From the NCBI GenBank assembly GCA_021521415.1, contig JAIQDT010000172.1:2438501-2502500 (forward strand): a DNA stretch of 64,000 nucleotides. The letters run 5' to 3'. Made by a program: the position numbers and the translations under genes. Shown in pieces: positions 23,261 through 34,417 of this stretch. The stretch is from Bidens hawaiensis (Eukaryota > Streptophyta > Magnoliopsida > Asterales > Asteraceae). Within the stretch, counting starts at the first letter, position 1. Each line of letters starts with the position of its first letter. Under the pieces are notes generated by a model. The model did no database searches, was not told where the DNA came from, and saw only the letters and a list, made by a program, of their open reading frames with translations.

Positions 23261-24601
23261 TTATAACGGTTTTAGGAACACATAGTTCCTTGTAAACAAT
23301 TTCATATAGCATGTTTGACTCATTTGAAAACAAGTTTAAAAGTTTGGGGGCGTATTCACCTTGTCTCTTTAGGATTGGCTTCACTCACCGTCCAAGGGTC
23401 TTTCCCTTTCTTTTATCTCGAACCTATAGTTACGAGTATAAATGTTTGTTAGTCGGGTACATGATCCGGCTTAAGACCTTTAGTCTTATATCTCAATCCT
23501 CGATTGAACCTCTAGTTCAATTCTTATTTACTTGAAAACCTCTTGTTTAAAAGTAAATTTATAAACCTTTAGTTTATATTCAAAACCTGACGTTTCTTCT
23601 TCTCCAAGAAATGTAATCATTTTCTTTTATTATTTAAGAATACTCTTTATTCTTTAAATAATATTTTCATAACAAAGAATATAATCATATATACTTACAC
23701 ACATATATATGTTATCACTATATTCATCAATCATACTTTCATTTATTTCTTTGTTATGTTTTCTTTTCTTTTATCAAGGCATCGAGTATAACCTCGACTT
23801 AAGGATTAAGCCTTGAATATAATATTCAATTATATTGAATTCGATATTACGCCTAACCTTAAGTGGCGTATAGAAATTCTAGAGAAATGAGCAGCACTCC
23901 GACGCCGCTTTACTTATCTCGATCAACTTTGATATGCCAACTTCAACACTCGTCGGCACGTATTTTGGGACTTTTTGCCATTACAACTCCTTCTTGATAA
24001 TTAAGGGTGGAAGGCGGCACAAACTTCAAGGAATCGTTGATACACAATTGAAGGTTCGGGACACGTTTTACGAGGAAACAAGTCACGTTTATCGAGGCAA
24101 ATCGAGTATATGATTGTGGTATTGTAGAGAGATGTTAGAGAGAGAAAGGAGAGCAGGTTTTGGTGTTCCAAGAGTGAGATCCCGACCTTGCTATTTATAG
24201 GCAAAATCTGGTGTCCCATCGCGGTACGCGATGGGCTTCTGGGCACCCATCGCGTACCGCGATGTAGCCCGGGTGAGTCACAACATAGGTCTGCCACGTG
24301 TCGACACGTGGCGGACGTTGCGCCACGTGTAGACACGTGGCGGACGTTGCGCCACGTGTGGCCACGTGTCGGGACACGTGGCAACCGATGTGCCACGTGT
24401 GGACACGTGGCATACCACATGTCTCGCTGTCAGACACCCCATCGCGGTACGCGATGGGTCTTTCTAATGACCTATCGCGTAGCGCGATGGGTAGAATAAT
24501 CAGAATTTTCATTTTAACCCTCAACTTTGGAATTTGGCAATTTTAGTCCCTAGACTTTGGAAAGTAGATACTTTTGAACTCGAAATTTTCACGGTGTTAC
24601 A
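23261..24601 (-). repeat. 5' LTR of minus-strand Tekay element, 3'-truncated
   Basis: Matches 16990-18275 of the 3' LTR from 'ttataacggttttagg' onward, with a 28-base indel near 23350-23378. The outer 650 bases of the LTR 3' end are missing. It ends at GTTACA (24601), followed by TSD ataca. Confidence 0.9.
24293..24410 (-). promoter_or_regulatory. Cluster of nine CACGTG palindromes, 5' LTR
   Basis: Same cluster as 17967-18096. A site lost in the 3' LTR copy (CACGGG) is intact here, and one intact there is mutated here (CACATG), so each LTR keeps nine of an ancestral ten. The TATA box is at 24192-24199. Confidence 0.85.
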
Positions 24602-24606
24602 ATACA
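24602..24606. repeat. TSD ataca, right copy
   Basis: Identical to 16340-16344. Confidence 0.85.
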
Positions 24607-25239
24607 TATATGTAATACATCAAAGTTGCACATATTTGTAGTACATAGCAATACATGGAAAATCATGTAATATACATGAACTAATCAGCATGTGCATTGC
24701 CCATGGCTTTTATTTGTAATTAGTGTACAAATTGTTGTTCTTCTGCACTATATTGTTACTCAATTCAACAAAAAGCAAATTACAAAAACAGAACCTCGAA
24801 CATGATAGCCTTGTTTTACTTTGATTAGATGTATAATACACCTAATAGGTGAGATAATATGTGAAATTGAATATTACAATTGTTTATCTGTTATAATCCT
24901 TCTGATTTGTGCTCGATTTCTAAGTAGATCTGGAGGAATTATACGATTGAAATCACGGTTTCGTGCGATGAGCGAAGGTCTGGATTAAAACCGATTCTAA
25001 CATATATGAAGCTACAAATCGATATAAACAAAGTTACCTGTGTCGAAGTGGAGGTGGTAGATCGGCGGTGGTGAAGTGGCGGCGGAGCAACGGCCGGTAG
25101 ATCTGGAGTACTATGGAGAAGATAACGATTAGAAATTTCTCAATTCCAAGTTTACCCTCCCTTATTAAAAAAACCCAGTTTATTTTTTGTTTTCCCTTCT
25201 TTTTTTTAGCCATTGGTAAAGTAAAATTAATGGTTTTTA
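24607..25239. other. Right interior of the larger TIR element
   Basis: Resumes the 'tacatatatgtaatacat' style of DNA seen left of the Tekay insertion, then passes through a GC-richer stretch (25035-25110, 'gaagtggcggcggagcaacgg') before the right terminal repeat. No gene recognised. Confidence 0.5.
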
Positions 25240-25310
25240 AATGAGTTCTCTAGTTCTCTCATTAATAGGAGTTCTCTCTGGATCTCACCCCTATATATAT
25301 ATATATATAT

Positions 25311-25637
25311 CAATCTTAATATAGGTAGTGAAATCGAATTTAATAAAAAATATTGATTGCTCATGTACCATCATGACTCTTCGTATTCCAAATTCAAATT
25401 TCTTGGAGCGGGTGCAGAAGGTGGTCCACAGTGACTCGCAGAGCCCAAGGAACCAAGGATTTATATTTAGTAGAATAGGCTTTGCGATTCAAAAGGGGAT
25501 AGCGGCGCAGCTTGTTGCTCGCTTATCCATTATCCAGATGTAGTTCATATTGTGTTATATATAAAAGGATAAACCATAAAAATAAACGAATATATACAAA
25601 TAAAGGAAACAAATTGAAAATCGACTATTCATGCATC
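25311..25637 (-). other. LARD internal region, third piece
   Basis: Joins, across the Angela insertion, to the approximately 90-base repeats at 34418 ('gactattcatg' on both sides). It ends with TSD gcatc at 25633-25637. The GC-richer core (25400-25545) is open on the plus strand but I recognise no domain. Confidence 0.45.
25633..25637. repeat. TSD gcatc, left copy
   Basis: GCATC before TGTTGAG at 25638 and again after the outer LTR end at 34412 (34413-34417). Confidence 0.9.
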
Positions 25638-26182
25638 TGTTGAGTTTTAACAAGATTATCAAAGTGATAAAATCCCTATTTTACCAAAAACGTAGCGGAT
25701 ATAAAAGTTATAAATCTTGTTAATATGATATGTATAAAACCAATTTTAAACATGCAAAACCCAAACCCGGATCCAAATACAAATTACACACTATCAAATA
25801 CATGCATGTTACTATAAGTCCATGCATGTTACTACTACCTTTCAATATGACAAAACCGGGTGAAAGAGATGATGATTGAAAGGTAAGAACTTGAATATTG
25901 AAGCTCATCAAGCTAGCATACCCCAAGCTTCAACAACACACCACTTCTAGCTAGGATTTGCACTTGAAAATTTTCTTCTTCTTTTCTTATGTTGGATGAA
26001 AATACCCAAGAGAGGAAGAGAGAAAAGTTTACTTGGAAATTATGTGTGTTATGAAAGAATGAAAGAGAAAGACTTGGTTTTATTTAAAGGCATCTTTCTC
26101 TCCACCAATAATAACCATTGCATGTCTCCACTCAAACATATAATAATATTACATTTGAAAGAGTTTTTATCTTTTTCTTTTA
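25638..26182 (-). repeat. Partial third LTR
   Basis: Matches the 3' LTR from TGTTGAGTTTTAAC up to 'atctttttctttta', where it jumps to the primer-site copy. About 440 bases of the LTR beginning (minus-strand sense) are missing. Confidence 0.9.
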
Positions 26183-26200
26183 AGCGGCTCTCGATGCCAT
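26183..26200 (-). other. Extra primer-binding-site copy
   Basis: Minus strand ATGGCATCGAGAGCCGCTT follows the LTR end CAACA at 26201, exactly as the primer site follows the 5' LTR at 33451. It lies downstream of the 3' LTR, where no primer site is expected. Confidence 0.85.
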
Positions 26201-26774
26201 TGTTGAGTTTTAACAAGATTATCAAAGTGATAAAATCCCTATTTTACCAAAAACGCAGCGGATATAAAAGTTTTAAATCTTGTTAATATGATATGTATAA
26301 AACCAATTTTAAACATGCAAAACCCAAACCCGGATCCAAATACGAATTACACACTATCAAATACATGCATGTCACTATAAGTCCATGCATGTTACTACTA
26401 CCTTTCAATATGACAAAACCGGGTGAAAGAGATGATGATTGAAAGGTAAGAACTTGAATATGGAAGCTCCTCAAGCTAGCATACCCCAAGTTTCAACAAC
26501 ACACCACTTCTAGCTAGGATTTGCACTTGAAAATTTTCTTCTTCTTTTCTTATGTTGGATGAAAATATCCAAGAGAGGAAGAGAGAAAAGTTTACTTGGA
26601 AATTATGTGTGTTATGAAAGAATGAAAGAGAAAGACTTGGTTTTATTTAAAGGCATCTTTCTCTCCACCAATAATATCCATTGCATGTCTCCACTCACCT
26701 TGCATGTCTCCACTCAAACATATAATAATATTACATTTGAAAGAGTTATTATCTTTTTCTTTTATAAAACTTTA

Positions 26775-26813
<39 letters not shown>

Positions 26814-27187
26814 ATTCATATATTTCCATTCATATATATACTTTTATAAGTTTATAACTTATAACTTATAAAACCTATTATATGTTAAGAGACATGCTTG
26901 GTTATTATTATTCACATATTGTTATTTAACCAACTTAAATAACACTATGTAATGTTCTTTCATAAAACATAAATCATCCATATGATTTGTTTATTACACA
27001 AGTACATTTTATTTAGAAACCCCTTTCCAAATAACTCAAGTGTTAATATTCATTTGTTATGATCACATCATATATGAACGAATATTATCGGTGTTTGTCT
27101 AGCTTGTTATTGGGTATGACCCGACTTGGATCATAACGTACTAGCCACATCAATTTAATATGTCTCTTGGGCAGACAGAGTCCAACA
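26201..27187 (-). repeat. 3' LTR of minus-strand Angela element
   Basis: 987 bases, TGTTGGACTC at 27187 to CTCAACA at 26201 on the minus strand. The length difference from the 5' LTR comes mainly from the (TA)n run near 26780-26810 and small indels. Confidence 0.93.
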
Positions 27188-27963
27188 ATCTCCCACTTGC
27201 ACAAGATACATAGAAGATTGATGCAAGTAGCAAATACCGCCCAACTACGGTTTACTACCCCTAATACGTATGACGAAGTGCCATTCAATAACATCATCCC
27301 TTTCAAGTCCCATTCTTGAAAATGATTTAGGTGAAACTATCATTTATCCTTTTGCCACAAATGTCATGTTAAATCCAGAGACACAGAGTGATCATTCTCT
27401 GTTGATTTAACTTGTCAGGCCTTAGACATTTAACTCTCAACGAATAAGAGGGACAAATCCCATATTGACTACATACGTCTCTCACTATCACCTTGTACTA
27501 TACTTGAGCTTAGCCCTATGTACTGACATATTTCAGAGTAGCGAAGAACTAAGTCAAAGCATAATAGTCGATGAATATCAAGACCCAATATGTATATCAG
27601 GTAGGAGGATACTATGAAGTTCGCCTTTACTCAAATTTACTTATGATCAAAAATCCCAAGGATTCCATGCAGTAAAATTGAGAGCGGGTCAGTCCAATAT
27701 TTATCCCATAAATATCTATGAACCTTGGCAGCAACCCTTTGCTATATTCATACCTCATGAATATCTACCAATCCAAGTTCATAATAGTCTTACTTTCACA
27801 TTTGTTCCCACAAATATGAACAACTACGGACTTTTAGAATAATTCAAATTATTCACGGATTTAAACATACTAAAATGGAACATAACTCAAGAACATGACC
27901 ATAACCAAAACCATATGATTGAGTTAAAATAAAATTGTTCTAATATCCAAATACAAATTTTGA
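27188..27963 (-). other. 3' untranslated region and purine tract of Angela element
   Basis: On the minus strand 'gcaagtgggagatt' abuts LTR start TGTTGGAC. The rest (27205-27963) has no coding sequence that I recognise. Confidence 0.75.
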
Positions 27964-29523
27964 TCAAATCCAATCACTAGAATATCGAAGTCCTAAGGCG
28001 CAAGTATGACTCTCATACTTCGGCCTTTCAAGGAGTTTCGTGAGTGGGTCCGCAATGTTTTGATCAGTGTGAACTTTGCGAATACATATCTTTCTCTTTT
28101 CAACTTCATCCCTAATGTAGTTGAATCTCCGGTCAATGTGCCTAGTCTTTTGATGTGCGCGGGATTCCTTGATTTGAGCAATCGCACCCTCGTTGTCACA
28201 AAAGATCTCTAGAGGGTCCTGAATGGTACGAACCACTCCTAGATCGGCAATAAACTTTCTAATCCATGCAGCTTCTTGAGCTGCCAGGGAGGCGGCGATG
28301 TATTCAGATTCAGTGGTGGATAAAGCTACCACGTCTTGTTTTGCACTCTTCCATGAGACAGCACCACCATTGAGAATGAAAACGTATCCCGATTGTGATC
28401 GAGAATCATCTCGATCAGTTTGGAAACTCGCATCAGTGTAACCCTTTACAACGAGTTCCTCCTTACTAGAGCCATATATTAGAAACATATCCTTAGTCCT
28501 TCTAAGGTATTTCAATATGCTCTTAACAGCCATCCATTGGCTAGTTCCCGAATTTTGTTGGTATCGACTTGCCATGCTCAAGGCGCATGACACATCCGGT
28601 CTAGTGCAACTCATGGCATACATGATGGATCCTATAGCAGATGCATATGGGATACCACTCATTTTGTCTTGCTCATCCTTTGAGCTTGGACATTGAGAAG
28701 CACTCAACATCGTTCCTCTTTGAATAGGTACCAAACCTTTCTTAGAGTTTTCCATCTTGAACCTTTTCAAGATCTTGTCAATGTATGCACTTTGATTCAA
28801 ACCTATCAACCGCCTTGATCTATCCCTATAGATTCTTATTCCCAGAATATAAGCGGCTTCACCAAGATCCTTTATGGAAAAACAGCTTCCAAGCCAGGCT
28901 TTCACACCTTCCAAGGTTGGAATGTCATTTCCAAACAGTAATATGTCATCGACATATAATACCAGAAAGGTTATGATGCTCCCACTAGCTTTCTTATACA
29001 CACAAGCTTCATCAGCGTTTTTGATGAATCCAAATTTCCTAACTTCATCATCAAAATGGTGATTCCAACTTCTGGATGCTTGTTTCAATCCATAGATTGA
29101 TTTCTTCAACTTGTATACTTTGTTAGGATGTTGTGGATCGACAAAACCTTCAGGCTGAACCATATAAACATCTTCATTAAGATGCCCATTTAGAAAAGCA
29201 GTTTTGACATCCATTTGCCATATCTCATAGTCATAATATGCGGCTATGGAAAACAATATCCTTATAGACTTTAGCATCGCCACGGGCGAGAAAGTTTCAT
29301 CATAGTCAACCCCTTGAGTTTGAGTGAAACCCTTTGCTACAAGTCTAGCTTTATAAGTATCCAAGTTTCCATGCATATCAGTTTTCTTCTTGAAAACCCA
29401 CTTACTTCCAACCAGCTTGGAATTTAGAGGTGGAGCAACCAAGTCCCATACTTGATTGTCATGCATGGATTGCATCTCAACAATTATGGCTTCTAGCCAT
29501 TTGTCACAATCAGATTGCGACAT
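27964..29523 (-). CDS. pol: Ty1 reverse transcriptase and RNase H (Angela lineage)
   Basis: A 519-codon open frame. RT motifs: VGSKWVFKKKTDMHGNLD, YKARLVAKGF, YEIWQMDVKTAFLNG, SIYGLKQASRSWN and VLYVDDILLFGN (catalytic YVDD). Then WLGSCFSIKDLGEAAYILGI, very close to BARE/Angela. RNase H: D in GYTDASFQ, E in STTESEYIAAS, D in FCDNEGAI, and the KTRHIDRRFNYIRD box. The frame is separated from integrase by a TAA just upstream (PTT-stop-QDAMSQ), one substitution from a sense codon. The protein would copy element RNA inside the particle. Confidence 0.95.
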   Translation of the reverse strand: MSQSDCDKWLEAIIVEMQSMHDNQVWDLVAPPLNSKLVGSKWVFKKKTDMHGNLDTYKARLVAKGFTQTQGVDYDETFSPVAMLKSIRILFSIAAYYDYEIWQMDVKTAFLNGHLNEDVYMVQPEGFVDPQHPNKVYKLKKSIYGLKQASRSWNHHFDDEVRKFGFIKNADEACVYKKASGSIITFLVLYVDDILLFGNDIPTLEGVKAWLGSCFSIKDLGEAAYILGIRIYRDRSRRLIGLNQSAYIDKILKRFKMENSKKGLVPIQRGTMLSASQCPSSKDEQDKMSGIPYASAIGSIMYAMSCTRPDVSCALSMASRYQQNSGTSQWMAVKSILKYLRRTKDMFLIYGSSKEELVVKGYTDASFQTDRDDSRSQSGYVFILNGGAVSWKSAKQDVVALSTTESEYIAASLAAQEAAWIRKFIADLGVVRTIQDPLEIFCDNEGAIAQIKESRAHQKTRHIDRRFNYIRDEVEKRKICIRKVHTDQNIADPLTKLLERPKYESHTCALGLRYSSDWI

Positions 29524-29532
29524 TGCATCTTG

Positions 29533-31973
29533 TTATGTGGTGGGTTCATCCGAATCAACCACGTAGCATCCATCCATGAAAAATCCATATCTCTCAGGTG
29601 GGGTGCTAACTCTACCAGATTTGCGAATGTTTTGTTTTTTTTTTTGATCAACCATTTGATCATCCTCAACAACCTCTTGTTGATTGCTAGTGTCAACCAA
29701 ACGTGTATCGGCTTGTAGTTCTCGATCCTCTTCGAGTTCTACAGTTCTATCAGTTCCTTCTATAAGGAACCTTCTTTCCAAGAACTTGCCTTTCGAGCTA
29801 TAAACACTTTATGCTCGCTTGGATTGTAGAAATAATATCCCATCGAATCCGTGGGATATCCTACAAATATACACTTAGTGGATCGACATTCAAGTTTGTC
29901 AGGGGTGTAGATCTTAACATAAGCCTCACAACCCCATACCTTTAAATATGAAAATTTTGGAGCCTTTCCATGCCATATTTCAAAAGGTGTCCTATCCACT
30001 TTCTTGGTTGGTGCCATATTTAAAATACGGGCAGCAAAGATCACAGTGAAACCCCAAAATGATAGAGGTAATGAGCATCTAGCCATCATGGATCGAACCA
30101 TGTCCAATAAAGTTCGATTCCTCCTTTCGGACACACCATTATGTTGTGGTGTTCCAGGTGGAGTAAGTTGTGAGACAATCCCACAACTCCTAAGATGTTC
30201 TTGAAACGCATCATTGAGGTATTCACCTCCTCTATCGGAACGTAGTACTTTGATTCTTTTGTTGAGTTGATTTTGTACTTCATTTTGGAAGACTTTGAAC
30301 ACTTCAAAGGCCTCATTTTTGTGTCTTAACAAGAACACATACCCATAGCGACTATAATCGTTGGTAAAGGTAATGAAGTATCTTTCACCATTTCTTGTCA
30401 TTGTCCTAAAAGGTCCACATACATCCGAATGTATGATACCTAATAAGTCTTTCGCCCTTTCATTTGTTCCATTAAAGGGTTCTTTGGTCATCTTTCCCAA
30501 TAAACAAGACTCACATTCATCAAATGAATCAACATTTGATTTCAAAAGACCATTCTTCCGAAGTGTATGAATACGATTCTTGTTTATGTGACCAAAACGA
30601 CAATGCCAAAGAAAAGTATTACTCAAATCCATTTTGAGTCTTTTGGTGTTAGCTTGGTACAACGAGTTATCAATGTATGAGTCATCATGAATTAATTCAT
30701 AAATGCTATAAAACGGCATCGCTTTAAAATAAAAGACATTATCCATGAAAACATAAATACCATTATCAACAAACTTAAAGTAATAACCCGATTGTCTTAA
30801 TACAGAAACAGAGATAATATTCCTGGTCAAACTAGGGGAATATAAAATGTTTTTCAAAACAATTTCCAAACCATTTGGAAGCTTTAAAACATAATCTCCT
30901 CGGGCTTGGACGTCAACCTTTGCTCCATTGCCCATGAAGAGACTTATATCTCCTTTCTTCACCTCATTTCTTCTTTTGAACCCCTGCAATGAATTGCATA
31001 TGTGAGTTCCACATCCGGTATCCAATACCCATGTGTTAGAAGAAATAATATTAAGATCAATGTGAATCATGAAAGTTGTACCTGAGGTTTGCCCCGCATC
31101 CCTCTTAGCTTTCAACTCCTTGAGATAGGTCGGACAGTTTCTCATCCAATGACCTATCTCACCACAACCAAAGCACAGACCCTCAGCGCTAACCTTTAGC
31201 TTCTTTGGCTTTGGCTCCGCCTTTGCCTTTCCCTTGAACCCCTTCTTGACTTGCCCCTTACCAACGGCAACCTTTGCTTTTGGTTCCGGGTGATGCCTTT
31301 TCTTTGAGCCACCCTCATTGATCGCAAGAACGGGTAAAAACTTTTTACCCATGCCGGCCTCGGCTGTCTTAAGCATTGCGTGAAGCTCACCAATGCTTTT
31401 GTCCCATCCATTCATGTTGTAGTTCATGACGAATGTCTCAAACCTTTTAGTTAAGCCATTTAGAATTAAATCTGTGGCTAACTCTTTTGAGACGGGACAG
31501 TTAAGCCGTTCAAGCCGATCAATGTGGCTCTTCATCTTAAGTACATAAGATGAAACAGATTGGGTTTCTTCCATATGACATGCATGAAGCGCTCGAACCG
31601 TTTCGAATCGCTCAACCCGAGCTTGAGTAAGGAACATTTCCTTAAGTTGGGTTATCATGTCATACAACCCATGATTCTCGAAATCCTTTTGGATCTCGGG
31701 AATCATTGTTCCCAACATGAGGCAAGAAACTTGCACCGAATCCTCGGTGTATTTTAACCAATCCGCATAGGCATCCAAGTTATTGACATCGGGTTCATCG
31801 GGAATAGGATCGTCTAAAATATAAGATTTCTTTTCTTGCTTGAGAACAATTCTCAAGTTTCGATACCAATCCATGTAGTTGTTAAAGTTTAGACGATCCT
31901 TATCCAGAATGGATCTTAGTGATAGATTATGCACGTGTGGGATAATTGCGTTCGGTGCGTTGTTTGCGGCCAT
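29533..31973 (-). CDS. gag-pol: Ty1 gag-protease-integrase (Angela lineage), one frameshift
   Basis: Starts MAANNAPNAIIPHV at 31973 and is open for 737 codons to 29760. Gag region: MDWYRNLRIVLKQEKKSYIL and the LILNGLTKRFETFVMNYNMN stretch; zinc knuckle CFGCGEIGHWMRNC; protease WVLDTGCGTHICN; integrase zinc region LWHCRFGHINKNR with CESCLLGK; core D in HSDVCGPF, D in RSDRGGEY and E in NGVSERRNRT. A one-base shift near 29785 ends the frame in SSWKEGSL instead of the LERRFLIEG continuation found in the next frame (29781-29533). Confidence 0.94.
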
Positions 31974-33431
31974 CTAAAAGAATTTTAACAAAGTTCAAAT
32001 TAGTATTTTCGATATTAATAAAATTTTAATCTTTAATACCCTTTAAATGTCTCCAAGACAATTATTGATTAAAATCTAGAACCCAACGTTTCATTCAATT
32101 AGTAGTTAGGTGACCTTTATCCTACTATTCGAATTAACAAGGTAGTCAACGTTTGACAATTGCAACCCTTTGCAACTTCTAGTTTTATGGGATCGGTTAA
32201 ACATCATATGTTTAGTTGGTATGTTAAATCCCATCAACACCTTTGAACGCCATGTTAAGGTGATCCTATAGTCATGGTTTCAAATCAAGTCGTCCTACTT
32301 ATACACACGTGTGAGTTTACTCATACCAGTGGTTAGGTGATCCTAATGCCAAAAGTACTTGTAAAATCACCTTAAAATCACAATTTTTCTTAAAAGTGCT
32401 TAGGTGATCCTAACTCACTTTCAAGTCTACAAGTGACTTAAGTGTCGTATAAAAGGATGGTGTTTAACTTGTTTTTAAAAAGGGATTTTAGTTTTCTAAA
32501 TTCTAGATTGGAAAACTATTTATTGTACCTTTCATTTGCATGCATTCAAATGTATGGTACTTAGTTGAAAAACCCATTTTCAAAGTTCCAATTAATAAAA
32601 CCCATTTTTATTATGAAATCATTAGTTATTAATAAAACCAATTTTTATTACCTAACGATTTCTAAGAAACCAATTTTATGCTAGTTGATTTTAAGTTGTT
32701 AAGCAAACCATATTGCAAATAATAAGTAAATCAACCATGCAAGCATAAAATATACACAACCACAAGTTCATAACCATAGCCTCCTAATATTGACCAAACT
32801 TGTTGACCGAAGACAAGTGTGTCAAAAAGTCACTCCTAAGGGAACCAAAAGAACATGCACTTATGTCGGTGAACTCCCACTTGATTCCGCATCCATATGC
32901 TCCAAGTGTTTACTCCCGGTGTTGTGGTCTTCATCATTTTATTTGGGCTTCCATCCATGCATCTTCTTTTACAAAATATATCCTAATACATTTTTCAAGT
33001 AAAAGAAATACATCTAATCTACTTATTATTACAAGCCATATGAATGAATAAATAGATTACAAACCCAAATAAATATTACAACCAAATCGAATGAACAAAC
33101 AACCAACACAATCATTCAACCAAACACAAGGCCATGGCTAGGTTATGAACATCTATTACACATCCAAATATGCAATAATACAAGACCAAAATGGTTCCCC
33201 TTTTTGCCTCAAAACTTTTGGCCAAAGCTTAAGCAAACCGAAAGTTTCGGGTTTTATCCAAACAAACTAAACAATCATCCAAATGACTTGGTTTTTCAAG
33301 ATTACCACATGCATGTAAAGTATAACCTTGAAAAACCATGGGGTAACCAAAACCCCAAAAAGTTTCGGCCAAATGGTGAAACCCACCATAAACCTGAAAA
33401 ATTTTGGGCCTAATGAAGCATGCATTCGTAT
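31974..33431 (-). other. 5' leader of minus-strand Angela element
   Basis: About 1.46 kb between the primer site and gag. It contains four copies of a TTAGGTGA(C/T)C word (32106, 32256, 32331, 32400) in the part nearest gag. The plus-strand Angela element has the same repeats at the same place. No upstream ORF is convincing. Confidence 0.7.
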
Positions 33432-33450
33432 AAGCGGCCCTTGATGCCAT
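33432..33450 (-). other. Primer-binding site of Angela element
   Basis: Minus strand ATGGCATCAAGGGCCGC directly after LTR end CAACA; a variant of the initiator tRNA-Met complementary site TGGTATCAGAGC. Confidence 0.8.
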
Positions 33451-34412
33451 TGTTGAGTTTTAACAAGATTATCAAAGTGATAAAATCCCTATTTTACCAA
33501 AAACGCAGCGGATATAAAAGTTTTAAATCTTGTTAATATGATATGTATAAAACAAATTTTAAACATGCAAAACCCAAACCCGGATCCAAATACGAATTAC
33601 ACACTATCAAATACATGCATGTCACTATAAGTCCATGCATGTTACTACTACCTTTCAATATGACAAAACCGGGTGAAAGAGATGATGATTGAAAGGTAAG
33701 AACTTGAATATGGAAGCTCCTCAAGCTAGCATACCCCAAGCTTCAACAACACACCACTTCTAGCTAAGATTTGCACTTGAAAATTTTCTTCTTCTTTTCT
33801 TATGTTGGATGAAAATACCCAAGAAAGGAAGAGAGAAAAGTTTACATGGAAATTATGTGTGTTATGAAAGAATGAAAGAGAAAGACTTGGTTTTATTTAA
33901 AGGCATCTTTCTCTCCACCAATAATAACCATTGCATGTCTCCACTCACCTTGCATGTCTCCACTCAAACATATAATAATATTACATTTGAAAGAGTTATT
34001 ATCTTTTTCTTTTATAAAACTTTAAACATATATATATATATATATATATATCCATACATATATATATTTTTATAAGTTTATAACTTATAACTTATAAAAC
34101 CTATTATATGTTAAGAGACATGCTTGGTTATTATTATTCACATATTGTTATTTAACCAACTTAAATAACACTATGTAATGTTCTTTCATAAAACATAAAT
34201 CATCCATATGATTTGTTTATTACACAAGTACATTTATTTAGAAACCCCTTTCCAAATAACTCAAGTGTTAATATTCATTTGTTATGATCACATCATATAT
34301 GAAAGAATATTATTGGTGTTTGTCTAGCTTGTTATTGGGTATGACCCGACTTGGATCATAACGTACTAGCCACATCAATTTAATATGTCTCTTGGGCAGA
34401 CCGAGTCCAACA
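33451..34412 (-). repeat. 5' LTR of minus-strand Angela element
   Basis: 962 bases, TGTTGGACTCGG at 34412 to CTCAACA at 33451 on the minus strand, followed outside by TSD gcatc (34413-34417). A TTTAAATAAAA stretch (about 33893-33903) is a candidate TATA element. Confidence 0.93.
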
Positions 34413-34417
34413 GCATC
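34413..34417. repeat. TSD gcatc, right copy
   Basis: Identical to 25633-25637. Confidence 0.9.

Larger units (their letters stand above)
16345..24601 (-). mobile_element. Ty3 Tekay-type element, near complete but broken
   Basis: An 8257-base minus-strand element. 5' LTR truncated at its 3' end (23261-24601), then gag, protease, RT-RNase H, integrase, purine tract and a full 3' LTR (16345-18275), flanked by TSD ataca. The primer site and leader were lost with the end of the 5' LTR. Coding damage visible: stops in gag (22715-22717) and at the gag-protease joint (21560-21562), and frameshifts near 19670 and 18594. Its LTRs do not resemble those of the plus-strand Tekay element, so it is a different family of the same lineage. 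Confidence 0.92.
12981..25291. mobile_element. Larger TIR element of same family, split by a Tekay insertion
   Basis: The left end GGGAGAGGATCATGAGAGAA at 12981 and the right end at 25240-25291 (reverse complement GGGGTGAGATCCAGAGAGAA) are imperfect inverted repeats of the same type as the 635-base element, flanked by (TA)n. Without the nested Tekay element and its TSD it is about 4.05 kb. I found no transposase ORF. Small coding-like pieces (for example 13390-13490) occur, so gene-fragment capture is possible but unproven. Its interior continues at 24602-25239. Confidence 0.7.
25638..34412 (-). mobile_element. Ty1 Angela/BARE-type element with an extra partial LTR
   Basis: Minus-strand order: 5' LTR (33451-34412), primer site, leader, gag-protease-integrase (31973-29760 and onward), RT-RNase H (29523-27964), purine tract, 3' LTR (26201-27187), then a second primer-site copy and a partial third LTR (25638-26182). 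TSD gcatc flanks the whole, including the third LTR. The LTRs are about 99 percent alike by eye, so the insertion is young. It is inactivated by one frameshift and one stop. Confidence 0.93.

Noticed and set aside
25328..25543. 71-codon plus-strand ORF in the LARD interior
   Set aside because: Short, no recognisable domain, and within a non-coding element of opposite polarity.
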